64,000 nt of DNA from Hippophae tibetana (taxonomy: Eukaryota > Streptophyta > Magnoliopsida > Rosales > Elaeagnaceae): assembly GCA_037013495.1 (NCBI GenBank), contig CM072809.1, positions 15,266,501 through 15,330,500 on the forward strand, written 5' to 3'. The notes under the pieces were generated by a model. The model was not told the DNA's origin and did not search any database. It saw nothing but the letters and a program-made list of their open reading frames with translations. The position numbers and the translations under genes are program-made. Positions 1 to 12,363 of the stretch are shown here, one piece after another. How positions within the stretch are numbered: the stretch's first letter is position 1; every line of letters starts with the position of its first letter.

Positions 1-955
1 GTTTAATTTAGTTTGAGATAGGATATCTTAATGCTGTTATGATTTTATGAACAAGACTTTTTTTTATTAATCATTCTCAAGTTTACTATTTCAGGCTGTA
101 ATATGATATATAAAGTCATTTGAAAAATATTGTCAGGAATCTAAGAAGTTTCTCTCTCTATATTAATCTACTTTCATTTGTAACAGATTAATTTTAAGAA
201 TGTTATTATAGCTCCAAAGATAAATGATTATTGATATTTTTTAAAATTTTAATGTTTTTTATTTAAAATCAATTATTTTTAAAATAATAAATCATAAGTA
301 TATAATAACTTAAATAAGAATTAAAAATTAAAATTTTAAAATATTTTAATTATAAAATTATTTAATAATTATTTCTTAATATATAAAGTTAAAAAAGTGA
401 TATTTTGTGTATAATTATTTCAATTATATTTCTTCAAAATTTTATATTTTTTAATTAAAATTAATTTTTATTAAAATATACAATATGATTTAGAAATTAA
501 AGATATTTTTAATTTAGATTATTTAACCATCCATTTATATATATATTTTTAATATTTTTAGATAATAAATAATAAACATAATGACTTAATAAAAAATTTA
601 AAACTAACATTTTGAAACACATAGATTATGATTATTATTTTTGTAACTTTATTTTTTAATAATTTTAATTATTTAAAATAATGCTCGTAATGGAATAGGA
701 ATTAAAAACTAAAATTTTAAAATACTTTTTTTAGTTAGAATTATTTAATCATTATTTCATAATATTAATTTTTATAAAATTAAAAAGGTAGAGAGAGATA
801 TAATTATTTTGGTCATATTTTTTCAATATTTTAATTTTAATTAAAATTAATTATTTAAGAATAATAAATAAATAACATAATTATTTAATTAGGAATTAAA
901 AAATATTAACTTGGCATTTTTTCAAGATTAGTTTGGCAATTTCTTATTAATGAAA
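1..955. other. AT-rich intergenic DNA, nothing recognised
   Basis: The stretch is dominated by A/T homopolymers and short direct repeats of TTAAAATTTTAA-like character. I see no open reading frame of meaningful composition, no splice pattern and no clear transposon end. Confidence 0.6.
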
Positions 956-959
956 AATA

Positions 960-1260
960 AAGTTTCGGTTCAACTTTCTCAACATAAATTATGGAAATTC
1001 CAAAGATTTTTTCAATTATGATGAAACTCGTCCTTTTTATTCTTGGATTTAGAAAAGAATTTGTTCTTCTTCTTTGAACCTTGTGAAGTTTGAGGCTAGC
1101 TTTAAAATTAGAGATGGTATTTTAATCTATATCTAGAGAGATTCTTGGATTCCATGGTATTTTAATCTATATCTAGAGAGATTCTTGGATTCCATGGGAT
1201 TTCAAATTTATCAATCAAGTTTGAGGCTAGCTTTAATAATGCATTTTACATTATATTTCT
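960..1260 (+). pseudogene. probable LINE (non-LTR retrotransposon) coding relic
   Basis: Read on the + strand, the stretch ending near 1153 gives a peptide resembling KFEASFKIRDGILIYI followed by a stop and RDSWIP. The pattern I/RDG-x-x-I-x-I-x-x-D-x-WIP is the familiar run found between the reverse transcriptase and zinc-binding parts of plant LINE proteins. Stops and a duplicated tail show it is dead. The phrase GTTTGAGGCTAGCTTTAA occurs twice (near 1088 and 1219), so the fragment has been partly duplicated. Only a short piece is recognisable, so the assignment is tentative. Confidence 0.35.
1114..1193. repeat. perfect 40-bp tandem duplication
   Basis: Two consecutive identical 40-bp units, 1114-1153 and 1154-1193, each beginning ATGGTATTTTAATC and ending TTGGATTCC. 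The absence of mismatches in a fast-decaying background implies a recent duplication. Confidence 0.9.
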
Positions 1261-1263
1261 TAC

Positions 1264-3055
1264 CCTTAATTAATGCCACTCTGTCCCTTAAACTGTTAAA
1301 CCATATTTTTATTCGTATAATTATTATATATATTTTTATACTCCTATTAATTATTATATTCTACGTATTAAAATAATAAAATTATTCATTTTTAAAATAA
1401 TATATTATAATTTATATTATTTTAACCTTTCACTAAAATATTAAGATAATTTATAAGTCATTTTACATATATTGAATTTGGGTAAAAATATAAAAACTCA
1501 ATATTATATTAAAAATGCTATTTAGTATTTTTTTTAGCATGAGTAACATAATTGTGAGAAAATTAGTTAGTTTAAAAAAATAAATAAATTATAGTATATT
1601 ATTTTTAGTATTTTTTTTAGCATGAATAACATAATTGTGAGGCAATTAATTAGTTTAAAAGAACATAAAAAATATATTAGAACAATTCTTTTTGTACCCA
1701 ATGAAATGATTCTCTCCCAATACGTTTATTCTTTATTTGGTTCTTATACATAAATCATGCTATTAAAATTATCAATTAATGGAATATATAATTATCTCTC
1801 GTGGTGATGAAGTGAAAATGTAATGATATATATAATTATTTTATTTTTTAAATGATTTTTTAATCAGATATATTTGATAATAATTTTTTATTTTTCACCA
1901 AATATATTTTCTAGAAAATAGATAAAATCTTTTATGACTTTTATATGTATAAATATTAGAAAAAAATGATTAAAAACTTAAATTGTTTACGTAATAACCA
2001 AACTATTTTTAAGTTTTTGAAAGAAAAAAAACACATAAAGATAACTTGAACAACTTGGAGGTAATTTTTTATCTTTTTCTATAAAATTAGTAAGTAAAAA
2101 ATTATTATGAAATATATTAGAAATTATTTTAAGAAATAAAATCAAACATCAGCACAAATGACATTACATAAATAATAAATTACAAATTAAAATTATTATC
2201 AAACATTACTTAATTGATGTCATTAGAGTTAATTACGTTTTATACATGTAACACATGAAATAACTTTAAAAAATATTAAAAGTATTTACTTTGTTGATTC
2301 CTATAGCATATGTTACGATAAAAAATGTTTAATTATTTATATTTTTAAAGTTACAATTATATATACAATGTATTGATAATAATAAAATTATGTTCAATAT
2401 TAGATATTTTTATTATTATTAGTACGTTATGTACATAATTATAACAGATAAATATTTTAAATATTTTTGTAAATTATGTCATATAATATAGATGTAAAAT
2501 ATAATTAATCTCATATAATAGTTGTTTTTATTGCTTTTTCTTGTTAATGAAATATATATATCTTTTAGTCTGTACTCAAATTAAAAAAAAAGGAAAAAAT
2601 CAAAATAATGTCATAAATAATGATAATATATTTAAAAGTTTTAAAACAGATAAAATACACCTAAAACAGGATAATTAAATTATTTTTAATTTTATTAAAT
2701 TATAAATTTGTAATATGAATTGTGTTTAAATAATAAAATTCTCTCAAATTTTTTGTTTGAAAGAGATCAAAATTTTATTGCTACAAAATTTATTGATGTA
2801 TGTATAGTACTCTGTGCCATAACTTGTATTTTGGTATTTATAAAAATATCGTTTTCAGTCAAAATTAAAACCCCTGTCATTTTATACGTTACTCAACATC
2901 CATGTGATATATTTTCCTGGTAGATTTGGGGTTGTTTGTGCAATAATCACAAACCCTAAATTTTTTGGTGTGTTCAAAATTTTGTTTTCAGCCAAAATAA
3001 ATACTATAGATCTCTTATTCCGATTTTTTCGATCATTTTGATATATATGTCAATT
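1264..3055. other. AT-rich intergenic DNA, nothing recognised
   Basis: Low-complexity A/T-rich sequence. The small open frame at 2720-2923 has no family resemblance and lies in ordinary intergenic composition. A short near-repeat, GTTTTCAG(T/C)CAAAAT, occurs near 2852 and 2986. Confidence 0.5.
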
Positions 3056-3185
3056 TTCAGAGATTAGATGATCAAAACCGATCGGGTCGAATTATATACC
3101 CGTTTTCTGCGTGTTCAACCCGTGTGTGACAAGATCAAGTACGTGTATACACGCCCGTTAAGGGAGAGTAAAAGAGGGTACGATA
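3056..3185. other. small GC-richer island of unknown origin
   Basis: About 130 bp stand out from their surroundings, with motifs such as GATCGGGTCGAATT, TACCCGTTTT, CAACCCGTGTG and ACGTGTATACACG. It does not translate into a recognisable protein on either strand. It may be an LTR or UTR fragment of an old transposon; I cannot decide. Confidence 0.3.
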
Positions 3186-3189
3186 CTAT

Positions 3190-5825
3190 TCGTTAGACAG
3201 TATTTTTCAATTTGTTGTCTTTTTTTCCTATTTTAATCAGACTTATCTTTTCGGGTTATTATTATTATTTCTTTTGTTTTATATAGAAAAAAAAGGGAAG
3301 GATAAAAATAATAAATTGTTATTTAATAATGATTTAAAATATAATTTTTGAATCCTTACTTTTCCTCTTTCCTCTTTTTATTTTTTTATTTCTCAATGGT
3401 GTGTTTTGATGACACAAATGATATATATTACGTATTGTATCAGAGTATTTAGTTTTAGAATTAAAATAATACACATAAATTTTAGTTCTATTGAAAGTTG
3501 TGGTTAAATATGAAAAAGAAATAACAACCAAATGTTTAGTTTTATGGTATAATAAGCATGAAGTTTTGTTATAGCTATAATAAAGTATTTTTTAAATTAA
3601 ATGGATATAATTTTAGCGTCGATATTGCTCCAATAAAAAACTAATTGATTTGATATTTTTGGATGATAAATTTTGATTCAATAATATTATTTGAAGTCAA
3701 GGAATAAAATATTTTATAAGATAAAAAATATATTTATATATTTTGATTTGAAACAAAACATAAATATATTATTTAAAATATTTTTTATATATATAATAAC
3801 TTCTCAGTGATTTTGGGTGAGTTGTAATAAATAGAAATTTAAAAATCTTTACATAAAAAGTATTTTAATAGTAATATAATCTCATTTTGGTAAAAAAAAA
3901 AACTTTTAAATTACTAATTGATATGTTTCGTTGGCTCCATATATTCTCTTTCATGTAAACATCTATTAATAATGTTTACTTATTACAGTTTGATTAATAA
4001 TTTTTGATCAAATTTTTGAAAGTGAATGTGATTTTAATGATGGTTTAAAGTGTGTAATTGCTTGTTCAATTTTCATTTTTAAAATACTTATATAATGACT
4101 TAAATATTTATTGTTTATTAGGTCTGACTAATTACTAATAAATGTAAATTTCAATATGTATATAAAAATCAATGAAAATAAATAATTTTCATTTGATAAC
4201 CCCGATTTATGTGTAATTACTTCGAAGGTAAGCCCTTATTTAAGATAAATTACATTAATTATTTGGCATTTTTAAATCTTGATGAACCATAAGAGTTTGA
4301 GGAGTTATAAATATCAATATGTTTGAACCTCATCTATATTTGTTAGCAAAATATGACTTACTTATAACACTATTATATAATAAGATTAATAAATATGAAA
4401 CTTTATGTTATATATATTTAGAAATTATTAGATAGAAATAAATGATAACACAAATATAGAGCATACATTTTGAAATTATAGACAAGTGTCATGATCATTA
4501 TACAATAAGAAAAATTCTTGAGTTTGATTCGTGTTGCTTTTAATTACTTGTTGCAATAATAATTTGAGGTGTTATGTATTGTGATATCGTGTCAATGTGA
4601 CATTGTGCTATTTGTATTGGGTAATCCAAGATAATTTTGGATAATTTCACATTTTGTTAGTTGATTATATTATGATGCTAAATATGTTATTCAATCCAAA
4701 AATGGTATGATATAAAAGGGATTTCCTAATTTGTTTACAATATCATCCAAATAGGAGAAAATTTTGAACTAATATCATATATGGACTAACACAAATGTTC
4801 TTTGACAAACTAGATTTGTAGTGCAATATCGAAAACATTGGATACAATGACACTCTTAATAGAGACATAATATTAGCATGCTATGAGGAGAATTATTGCG
4901 AAGTATAGATTGTATAATTACTCAAGGGTTATGAGTAACTAGCAATGTTTTAAAAAACTCTGATAATATATTGTAGTCATTCTACAATTATTTTTCCTTA
5001 ATGGATTGATTACATGCATGTATACATGAAACATATTTTGACAAATCATAATCTTAGTTCAAAATATAGATTAACAAACATGAAACTTTTCTTAGAAATG
5101 ATAATAAAACAATAATCTAAGTTGTGATTTATGTATCTTTCCTCTTTAGTGGATTATTTTGATAAATATTTGCTCTATTTTTTTTAATAATAATATCTTT
5201 TAGTAATTAATAATAATGGAATAATTTTGCTTGTAAGAATAAAAAGAAGTAGATCTATTCTACACTCATAAGTATCGATACTTAATAGTAAGGTGTTAAT
5301 ATCGTTTTATATGAGTGATTGTAGTTCTATTTGTAAATTTTTTTTTATGAAATTATTAAATTAATAGATCAAATATAATAAAAAATAATAGTCTTAATAT
5401 TAAGACAATAAATCCATTATTACTATTTCACGTCAAAATGGGATAAAATGTTTCATTTTTTTCTTGGTATAATGTTTATTGGTGTTTCAAAAATACATTT
5501 TTAAAGTCTAGGGGAGAAAGATATCGTGACTTGACGTATAGTATAACTTGTCATATATATTTATTCGTATGTTAAAATCAAGATTTAATTTATCTAGTAT
5601 AAAATGCGAGCTACTATAAAATAAAACTTCTTTCAGAAGTCTCAAAAAAGGAAAATACCATATTATTCGATATATCTCATAAATTGAATTGAGGAAAAAA
5701 TTGTTGGAATCTTCTTCTTTTTCTCCTCTTTAGTGATCGAACCATTTTGCATAATATTAATTTACCTCCATATATCTCTTTAAATTAAATTTGATATTTT
5801 TTTTCTTTGTTTAAGTCTCTATAAA
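3190..5825. other. AT-rich intergenic DNA, nothing recognised
   Basis: No coding frame of convincing composition is seen. The part 4500-4960 is slightly less A/T-rich and has a transcribed-relic look but gave no recognisable peptide in any frame. Confidence 0.45.
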
Positions 5826-5827
5826 TC

Positions 5828-5950
5828 TTTTAAAGACTTAAAAACTCAAGCTTAATTCTGAATCTAAAAGTCAGTTTATGAGTTAGAGGGTTACCCAGAC
5901 TTATAAGCAACAACGCTGCTTACTCTTAAACAATGTGAGACTTAACAATA
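5828..5950 (+). repeat. dispersed-repeat-like sequence (transposon fragment)
   Basis: A slightly richer block contains GAGTTAGAGGGTTACCCAGACTTATAAGCAAC-type sequence followed by AACAATGTGAGACTTAAC. The phrase AA(C)CAATGTGRGACTTAAC is very common in dispersed plant repeats and LTRs. I recognise the motif style only; no ends or target duplication are visible. Confidence 0.25.
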
Positions 5951-7860
5951 TTAAATAATATATTAAGCATTAAATATAATAAAAAATATAGGAATAATAT
6001 GAAAATAAAAATTATTAAAAAAAAGATGAAAATAATTTCATTTCTTCATCTTTTAATTAGTTTCTCGTGAATAAAATCATATTCTCTTATTCATATTTTT
6101 TTAGAAAGACGAAAGAAACAAAGAAAGGAGTTGAGATTTTTGGCTCATACATAATACAAGTAATAATATGGTCCTAAAAACCTTTTGAACCAAAAAAAAA
6201 AAAGAAGGAAAAAAGAAGAATAAGAAGAAGGAAGATTCAAGATACAAAAAAGGCTGATTTTTTTAATATTAAATGAAATTTGAGTAGTTTTCTTTTTACT
6301 TTTTTTAATATCATCATAGTGTATTTCTTTTTCTTTTTCTTTCGGGGACAAAGCAGAAGATATACTTCATTAACAAATCTCAACGAGAACAATACAAACA
6401 ACTCTTCTATATACGAAGAGAAAGATATAACATAATTTTATTATAATGATTTAAATTTATGATTTATGATGAAATAATTTTATTTTATTTTATAAAAATA
6501 ATCATTAATGTATTTTATAATAATTTTTACTCAATGATTTTAGAGAAAAAAAATCATAAATCACCTCTAAATTGTCTAGGTTAACTTTATGTTTTCTGAT
6601 TTTCTTATATAAATAAATTTAATTTTTTAATCATCTTTTTTGTATACGTTTATATATACAAAATTCATAAAATTTAATTTATTCTTTATAAAATATGTTT
6701 AATGAGAATGAAAAAGATAAAAAAAAAATTTAATTCAAAAATCTTCTTTTTAAAGACTTATGAATCACATTATATTTTGATAATGATTCGTTAAAAATAT
6801 AAAATTATTATCGAACATACATTATTAAAATATATTTAATTATATGAAATTTTTTTATTTTATACATAAAATTTTATTTTTAACCCCTCTTTAGGGAAAA
6901 AAAATATATTTATTTTTTTATAATATTAATTAACATATATATTTTTTAACGTTTTATAAAAATAAATATATATTTTTTTATTAATAAAAATAAAAATTAT
7001 ATCGAATAACTCAATTATCTGTGTAATAAAAATTAAAAAAAATCAAACAATTATATCCTGATACTTTTTTTTTATCTTTACTTCATCATTACGACAAATA
7101 ATTATATATTTCACCAATGGACGTGAGTTGTACCTAATTTTATTAGCATCACCCACAGATAACATACTAATAAAAAAGGAACATGGTTAGAGATGCATTT
7201 CATCGGGTACTAAAAGAATTATTCTAATATTTATGCTCTTTTAATTTCTTTATTTTAATAAAAACCAATTGATTGTCGCACAATTATGTTATTAATGCTA
7301 AATAAATCATACTAAATAGCATTTTTGAATTTAATATTGAGTCGTGTAACTTTTAGCGAAATTTAATATTATGTAAATTACGTATGAACCTTGCTTCTTG
7401 TCTTATTATATTATTTGAGTGAAAAGATAATTGAAAAGAAATTTGTATTCACGGCGATTAAAATATTTTTTAAAAATGAATAATTTTATCATTAGAGAGT
7501 TATTTTAATATGTAAAATATAATAATTAATATGAGGATAAATTATTGAATATAACCTTATCATTCCAACATTTCTCAATATTTTATTAAAAGATTTTAAG
7601 TATTTTAAATTTGATATAAATCTTGATTGATGTGTTAAAATGTAATTGATAAATACATACAAATATAGATAATTATATCTAATAAATAAATTATTATATT
7701 AATTATAATTATAATATATTCATGATAATGATATGTTTTTGAAAATTTATATATAGTCACGAAAATGTGAATACCCACACTTTATAAGTAAAGTGACGTT
7801 TTGGAAATTAGCTACCGTGTCCTAATTTAATTTAATCTAATTTTAGAGAATTATGTGGTA
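5951..7860. other. AT-rich intergenic DNA, nothing recognised
   Basis: Long A/T-rich stretch. The minus-strand open frame at 6145-6351 is lysine- and phenylalanine-rich low-complexity sequence and is not a credible gene. Confidence 0.5.
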
Positions 7861-7883
7861 GCGTTTCAGACACAAGCAACGAC

Positions 7884-7889
7884 TTGACT
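7884..7889 (+). promoter_or_regulatory. W-box (WRKY-type site) upstream of the receptor-like protein
   Basis: TTGACT lies about 145 bp upstream of the ATG at 8030 and about 80 bp upstream of the TATA box. TTGAC(C/T) is the core bound by WRKY factors and is typical of defence-gene promoters. A single copy could occur by chance. Confidence 0.35.
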
Positions 7890-7965
7890 TTGTTAACCTT
7901 ATAGTAGGCTCGTTTCCTTGATTTCCATTTTTTGTTACCTTGTACGTCATCTACTCACAATCCTG

Positions 7966-7974
7966 CTATATAAG
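7966..7974 (+). promoter_or_regulatory. TATA box of the receptor-like protein gene
   Basis: CTATATAAG lies 64 bp before the ATG at 8030. A start site about 30 bp downstream would leave a short leader of roughly 30 nt. Confidence 0.65.
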
Positions 7975-8029
7975 AGTAGGCTTTTTTCAGTTTTGTAGCT
8001 AGCTAGCTCATTTATGAAGATTGATAAAC

Positions 8030-10312
8030 ATGAATAAATTGGGAATGAATATGGTTTTCATTATTTGCTTGCTCATGTTTCTGCAACTTATGGTTTCCTT
8101 GTGCTTTTGTAACTTGCTGCAGCAACAACCACTTTGCCATAATCACGAAAGGTCTTTCTTATTGCAATTCAAGGAAAGTTTTATGATTGAAAATTCTTCT
8201 TCTAGTGATCCCTTAGCTTACCCAATCACTACACACTGGAGGCCACAAGATCAAGAGAGTAATTGCTGCTTCTGGGACGGTGTTGAGTGCGATGAGGAAA
8301 CTGGGTATGTCATTAGTCTTGATCTCAACAGTAGCCGTCTTCATGGTTCTATCAACTCCAGCAACAGCCTCTTCAAACTTTCCCAACTTAGGAGGCTTAA
8401 TCTAGCAGACAATAACTTTAATTCCTCAGAGATACCTACCAATATGAATCAACTTTCAAGGTTAACTTATCTCAACCTTTCTTCTTCTTTATTCTCTGGC
8501 CTTCTCCCTTCTTCTTTAGGAAACCTAACTCTTCTCACTCATTTGATACTTGGTAACAATAGTTTCTTTGGTCCAATACCACAATCCTTTTCAACACTCG
8601 AACACCTACAAGTACTTGTACTATCTAACAACGTTTTAAGTGGCACAGTGAATTTTAACATATTTCTTGGCCTGAAAAATATAAGCATTCTTAGGCTCTC
8701 AAACAATAAAAATTTATCAGTGAACATCAAACCAAGTAGTAGAAATAAAATTCTTTCGCAGTTTACCGTTTTAGGACTTCAATCATGTAACTTGACTAAG
8801 TTCCCTGATTTTCTTCAATATCAAGAAAGATTGGAGTTTTTGAATCTTAGAAATAACCAAATTTCTGGAGAAATACCAAAATGGTTTTGGAACATTAGCA
8901 TAGAAACTTTAAGTTCTCTAGATCTTTCTGATAACTTGTTGACAAACTTGGAACATCATCAACTTATCCTACCTTGGCCTCATCTTCTGCAATTCTCACT
9001 CGGTGAGAACAAGTTGAATGGACCATTACCAATACCTCCATCATCTATTTTTATGTATGATGTCCAAGACAACAGTTTCACCGGAGCATTTCCAACTTTG
9101 TTTTGCAAAATGCCATCTCTTTGGATCCTTAATTTAAGGAATAACAGCATAAGTGGTACTATTCCATCGTGCCTACAAAACATTAGTCATTCACTTGAAG
9201 CTCTTTCACTTGACTTCAATTACTTTACTGGAAAAATTCCACAAATATTTACAAATAAATGCCGATTGCGCCTGATTGATTTAAATAATAATCAATTCCA
9301 AGGACAAATACCGAGATCACTATCCAACTGTGGGATGCTTGAAAGCCTTAATCTTGGCAACAATAAACTCAATGATGTTTTCCCCTTTTGGTTGGGGACT
9401 CTTCCAAAGTTGCGGATCTTATTATTGAGGTCTAATGATTTTCATGGAGTCATAAATGAGCCAAACTCTAATTTTGAGTTCCCAGAGTTACGTATAGTGG
9501 ATCTCTCTCGTAATAGTTTCACCGGTATGTTACCATTTAAATATATCCAAAGTTGGACAGCCATGAAAAAAAAGAGTCTCAGCCATTCAACATACATGGG
9601 GTTGTTCAATATGTCTTTTACAAATACAAGGTATGTGGACTTTTTCTTTGGCTTTGTGTATCCATATTCAATTATTATAACAAATAAAGGGTTGGAGACA
9701 AGGTACGATAGAGTACAAGAAATTCTTGCAATCATAGACATGTCAAGCAACAAATTTGAGGGAAGAATTCCAGAGATGATTGGAAATTTGAAGGGCCTTC
9801 ATTCTTTGAACCTCTCCAGCAACATGCTCACTGGCAACATACCAACATCTTTGGGAAATCTAACAGAGCTTGAATCTTTAGATCTTTCCCAAAATAAGCT
9901 GTCAGGATATATCCCTCAACAAATAGCTCAACTCACATATCTTTCAATCTTCAATGTCTCAGATAATAATCTCGTTGGACCCATTCCTCAAGGAAAACAA
10001 TTTGACACATTTGACAATAGCTCATATATGGGGAATTCAGGATTGTGTGGTGACCCTATCACTGAAAGGTGTATAAATTCCGGACATCCAGAGGTTCCAT
10101 CCCCCAATGAAGAAGACCATGACTCCGGGTCTCAATTTGAATTTGGTTGGAAGCCCATGGTGATTGGATACGGAAGTGGGTTGGTCATTGGATTGCTTAC
10201 TGGTCATATTTTGATTGCAAAGAAGCACAGATGGTTATCTTTATCTCTGAATTTTATGGTCCAACTTTCAAATAAAGGCAGGAACAAATGGGTACAAATG
10301 ACTCTAAGTTGA
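8030..10312 (+). CDS. leucine-rich-repeat receptor-like protein (Cf-9/RLP type), 760 aa
   Basis: Cell-surface receptor-like protein with extracellular leucine-rich repeats and no kinase, the architecture of tomato Cf-type resistance proteins and Arabidopsis RLPs. Visible in order: hydrophobic signal peptide (about residues 1-27); LRR N-cap with the paired-Cys phrase SNCCFWDGVECDEETG; many LRRs of the L-x-x-L-x-L-x-x-N-x-(L/F)-x-G-x-IP type; an island region around YSIIITNKGLE; C-terminal LRRs ending NNLVGPIPQGKQFDTF; the C-cap GNSGLCGDPITERC; an acidic stretch (EEDHDSG); one membrane helix with GxxxG spacing (YGSGLVIGLLTG, about 709-729); and a basic cytoplasmic tail of about 31 residues. It is a single exon, as usual for the family, and somewhat shorter than typical 850-1000 aa members, implying fewer LRRs. 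The frame extends upstream to a TTG at 8021, but the first ATG, at 8030, is the sensible start. Such proteins usually signal through SOBIR1-type kinases (family knowledge). The ligand is unknown. Confidence 0.93.
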   Translation: MNKLGMNMVFIICLLMFLQLMVSLCFCNLLQQQPLCHNHERSFLLQFKESFMIENSSSSDPLAYPITTHWRPQDQESNCCFWDGVECDEETGYVISLDLNSSRLHGSINSSNSLFKLSQLRRLNLADNNFNSSEIPTNMNQLSRLTYLNLSSSLFSGLLPSSLGNLTLLTHLILGNNSFFGPIPQSFSTLEHLQVLVLSNNVLSGTVNFNIFLGLKNISILRLSNNKNLSVNIKPSSRNKILSQFTVLGLQSCNLTKFPDFLQYQERLEFLNLRNNQISGEIPKWFWNISIETLSSLDLSDNLLTNLEHHQLILPWPHLLQFSLGENKLNGPLPIPPSSIFMYDVQDNSFTGAFPTLFCKMPSLWILNLRNNSISGTIPSCLQNISHSLEALSLDFNYFTGKIPQIFTNKCRLRLIDLNNNQFQGQIPRSLSNCGMLESLNLGNNKLNDVFPFWLGTLPKLRILLLRSNDFHGVINEPNSNFEFPELRIVDLSRNSFTGMLPFKYIQSWTAMKKKSLSHSTYMGLFNMSFTNTRYVDFFFGFVYPYSIIITNKGLETRYDRVQEILAIIDMSSNKFEGRIPEMIGNLKGLHSLNLSSNMLTGNIPTSLGNLTELESLDLSQNKLSGYIPQQIAQLTYLSIFNVSDNNLVGPIPQGKQFDTFDNSSYMGNSGLCGDPITERCINSGHPEVPSPNEEDHDSGSQFEFGWKPMVIGYGSGLVIGLLTGHILIAKKHRWLSLSLNFMVQLSNKGRNKWVQMTLS

Positions 10313-12000
10313 AACTGATTTTAATTCATCAAAGAGGCCACCCTAGTTTGTTGTTAATGTATTTTAATTAGAGAAAAATATGTTATTAATATTAAGTTAA
10401 ATAGTTCATTTAGTAGATTAAAACAAATATTATTTGATATTTTATTTTTGTAAAAATTGTTAGGATAATAAATATTTTTTATTAACATTCCAAATAAAAT
10501 ATTATGTTTTCAATATTTTATTTTATTGATAAAAACTAGATAAAATGAGTTTTTATTATGATATTTATCCTAAAAACTATTAAAATATTAATTAAATGAA
10601 TAATAAAATTTATCATTTTTAATACGTTTTATAAAATACAAATAACTAATTAATACAAAATTTATAATACAAATAACTTCACGACACCTCCCTCTTTAAT
10701 TTAATATGATATTAATGTATTTCAATATTACTTTTATAGTTATTGAAAATTCTAGCATGCAATTCAACGAGTTGGACCTGGGAAGCCTTGTGTTTTCAAT
10801 ATACATGACCTTATAAGTGACTGAAAGTTGCTAGCTTTTTATCTAAATAGGATTTATTTTAATATATCATTATTATATAATTTTAATAATTTTAGTACCA
10901 AAAGTGGAAAATTGTATTTAAATGTGAAAAAATATTTCACTCATTTTCTACGTGTATTTTCTATTATATGTAAATGAAAAAATTGCAATTTAAATTTATA
11001 TGACTTTTTCTTAATTATTTGAATCCAATTAAAAATTAACAAGATATAAATGTCAAATATCTATCTGCTTAGATATAAATGTCTCGTAAGCAAATTCTTT
11101 GTAATTTAGAATAATACGAAATTGATCAAATTATGTAATGAATCACAGGAAGAACCACCATGCTTCAAAGAGAAGTTGACATCTTACGTCAGTTTTAATG
11201 ATTCTTCATAATCTCTTTTTAATAATGTTTGACGATTCTGTATATTTTTAATATATTTTAACTCTATTTAATCAATAGTATTTTTAATATATGTCTGATT
11301 AGGTAAAGTGTACGTAGGATATCTCTAAGATATCAAAATCAGGGTAGACAATTAGGTTGGGGAAGTTGAAGAATGTGAGGACGCTAGCTTGTGATTGAAA
11401 ACCCGTTTGTTATTGTATTTCCACACATCAAGGAAGCTTCATAAATTGACTTGGAGAACAAATTGGCCTTGGTTTGGTAGATTATCGTCCTTCCAAAGAT
11501 TTTTTTTGTAATGATTTTTTTTAATATTTTAAAGAATTACTGAAAAATTAAATATGAGGTGATTATTTAAAAAAAATATTTGCTTGATCTGTTTTTAAAT
11601 TTTGTCATTATATTTTTCATTTTTAATTAAAATAAATCAAATCTCATGATTTTGTATAAATAAATATTGGATGAAAACAATTAAAATATAAAATTTATAG
11701 ATAATAATTAAGAAAAATCTTAATTTTTTAAGTTTTTGATGAGAAAATCATATATTAAAAAGGATTATAAAATCACTTAGTAGAAATTATTATCAAATAT
11801 ATTGATGTTTACGAAAAAGAAATAATAAAATCAATTATTTAATTAAAAATTAAAAAATATTATATTAGAGTTAACAGTTAAAATTTCAAGTTATTAGAAG
11901 ATAACTTTCATACGTTATATTTCCATTTTAACAAAAATGGTTCTTGAAATCTTTGGATTACAAATGAAGATTATTATAAGAAAGAAAATTTGTCATGTAT
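10313..12000. other. intergenic DNA, nothing recognised
   Basis: AT-rich. A less A/T-rich patch at 11300-11500 (around AGGGTAGACAATTAGGTTGGGG) gave no recognisable product in any frame. Confidence 0.45.
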
Positions 12001-12014
12001 AGTATTAATTTGTA

Positions 12015-12247
12015 GTACAAAATTCACGATCATTTTGGCCGGCATGCTACTTGTTGCGTACTAAAGTTGAATAAAAATCTTTGAAAGCAACCCATTATTC
12101 TTCATCAATCTTTGATTAGTATAGATGTATTTATGCAAACTTAAGGAATTGAACGCCAACTCTTTAGAGAGAGAAGAAAAGGATAAGGACATCACCCACC
12201 AAAGTACCCATCTCTAGTATTTGTAGTACACACACCAACTTTAGTAC
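12015..12247 (+). promoter_or_regulatory. cluster of five GTAC copper-response cores
   Basis: GTAC occurs at 12015, 12058, 12204, 12226 and 12244, all within 350 bp upstream of the copper transporter start at 12364. GTAC is the core bound by SPL7/CRR1-type regulators, which induce COPT genes under copper shortage (family knowledge). With this base composition about one copy would be expected by chance in 360 bp. Function is inferred. Confidence 0.45.
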
Positions 12248-12363
12248 TACGATTACAATCAAGCACAAGTCTTTATTAGATCATCTAATCTAACCTTCTA
12301 TACTTATAGCTTTTGATTTCTCAAGAAAGTAAGAGAAGTAGGATACACCTATAACCACAAAAA

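Noticed and set aside
6145-6351. Minus-strand 68-codon frame
   Set aside because: Lys/Phe/Ser-rich product of A/T-rich DNA with no conserved motif.
8021-8029. Upstream TTG as start of the receptor-like protein
   Set aside because: The frame is open to TTG 8021, but plant initiation favours the ATG at 8030, which also places the signal peptide properly.
9442-9753. 103-codon minus-strand frame inside the receptor-like protein
   Set aside because: Antisense shadow of LRR coding sequence.
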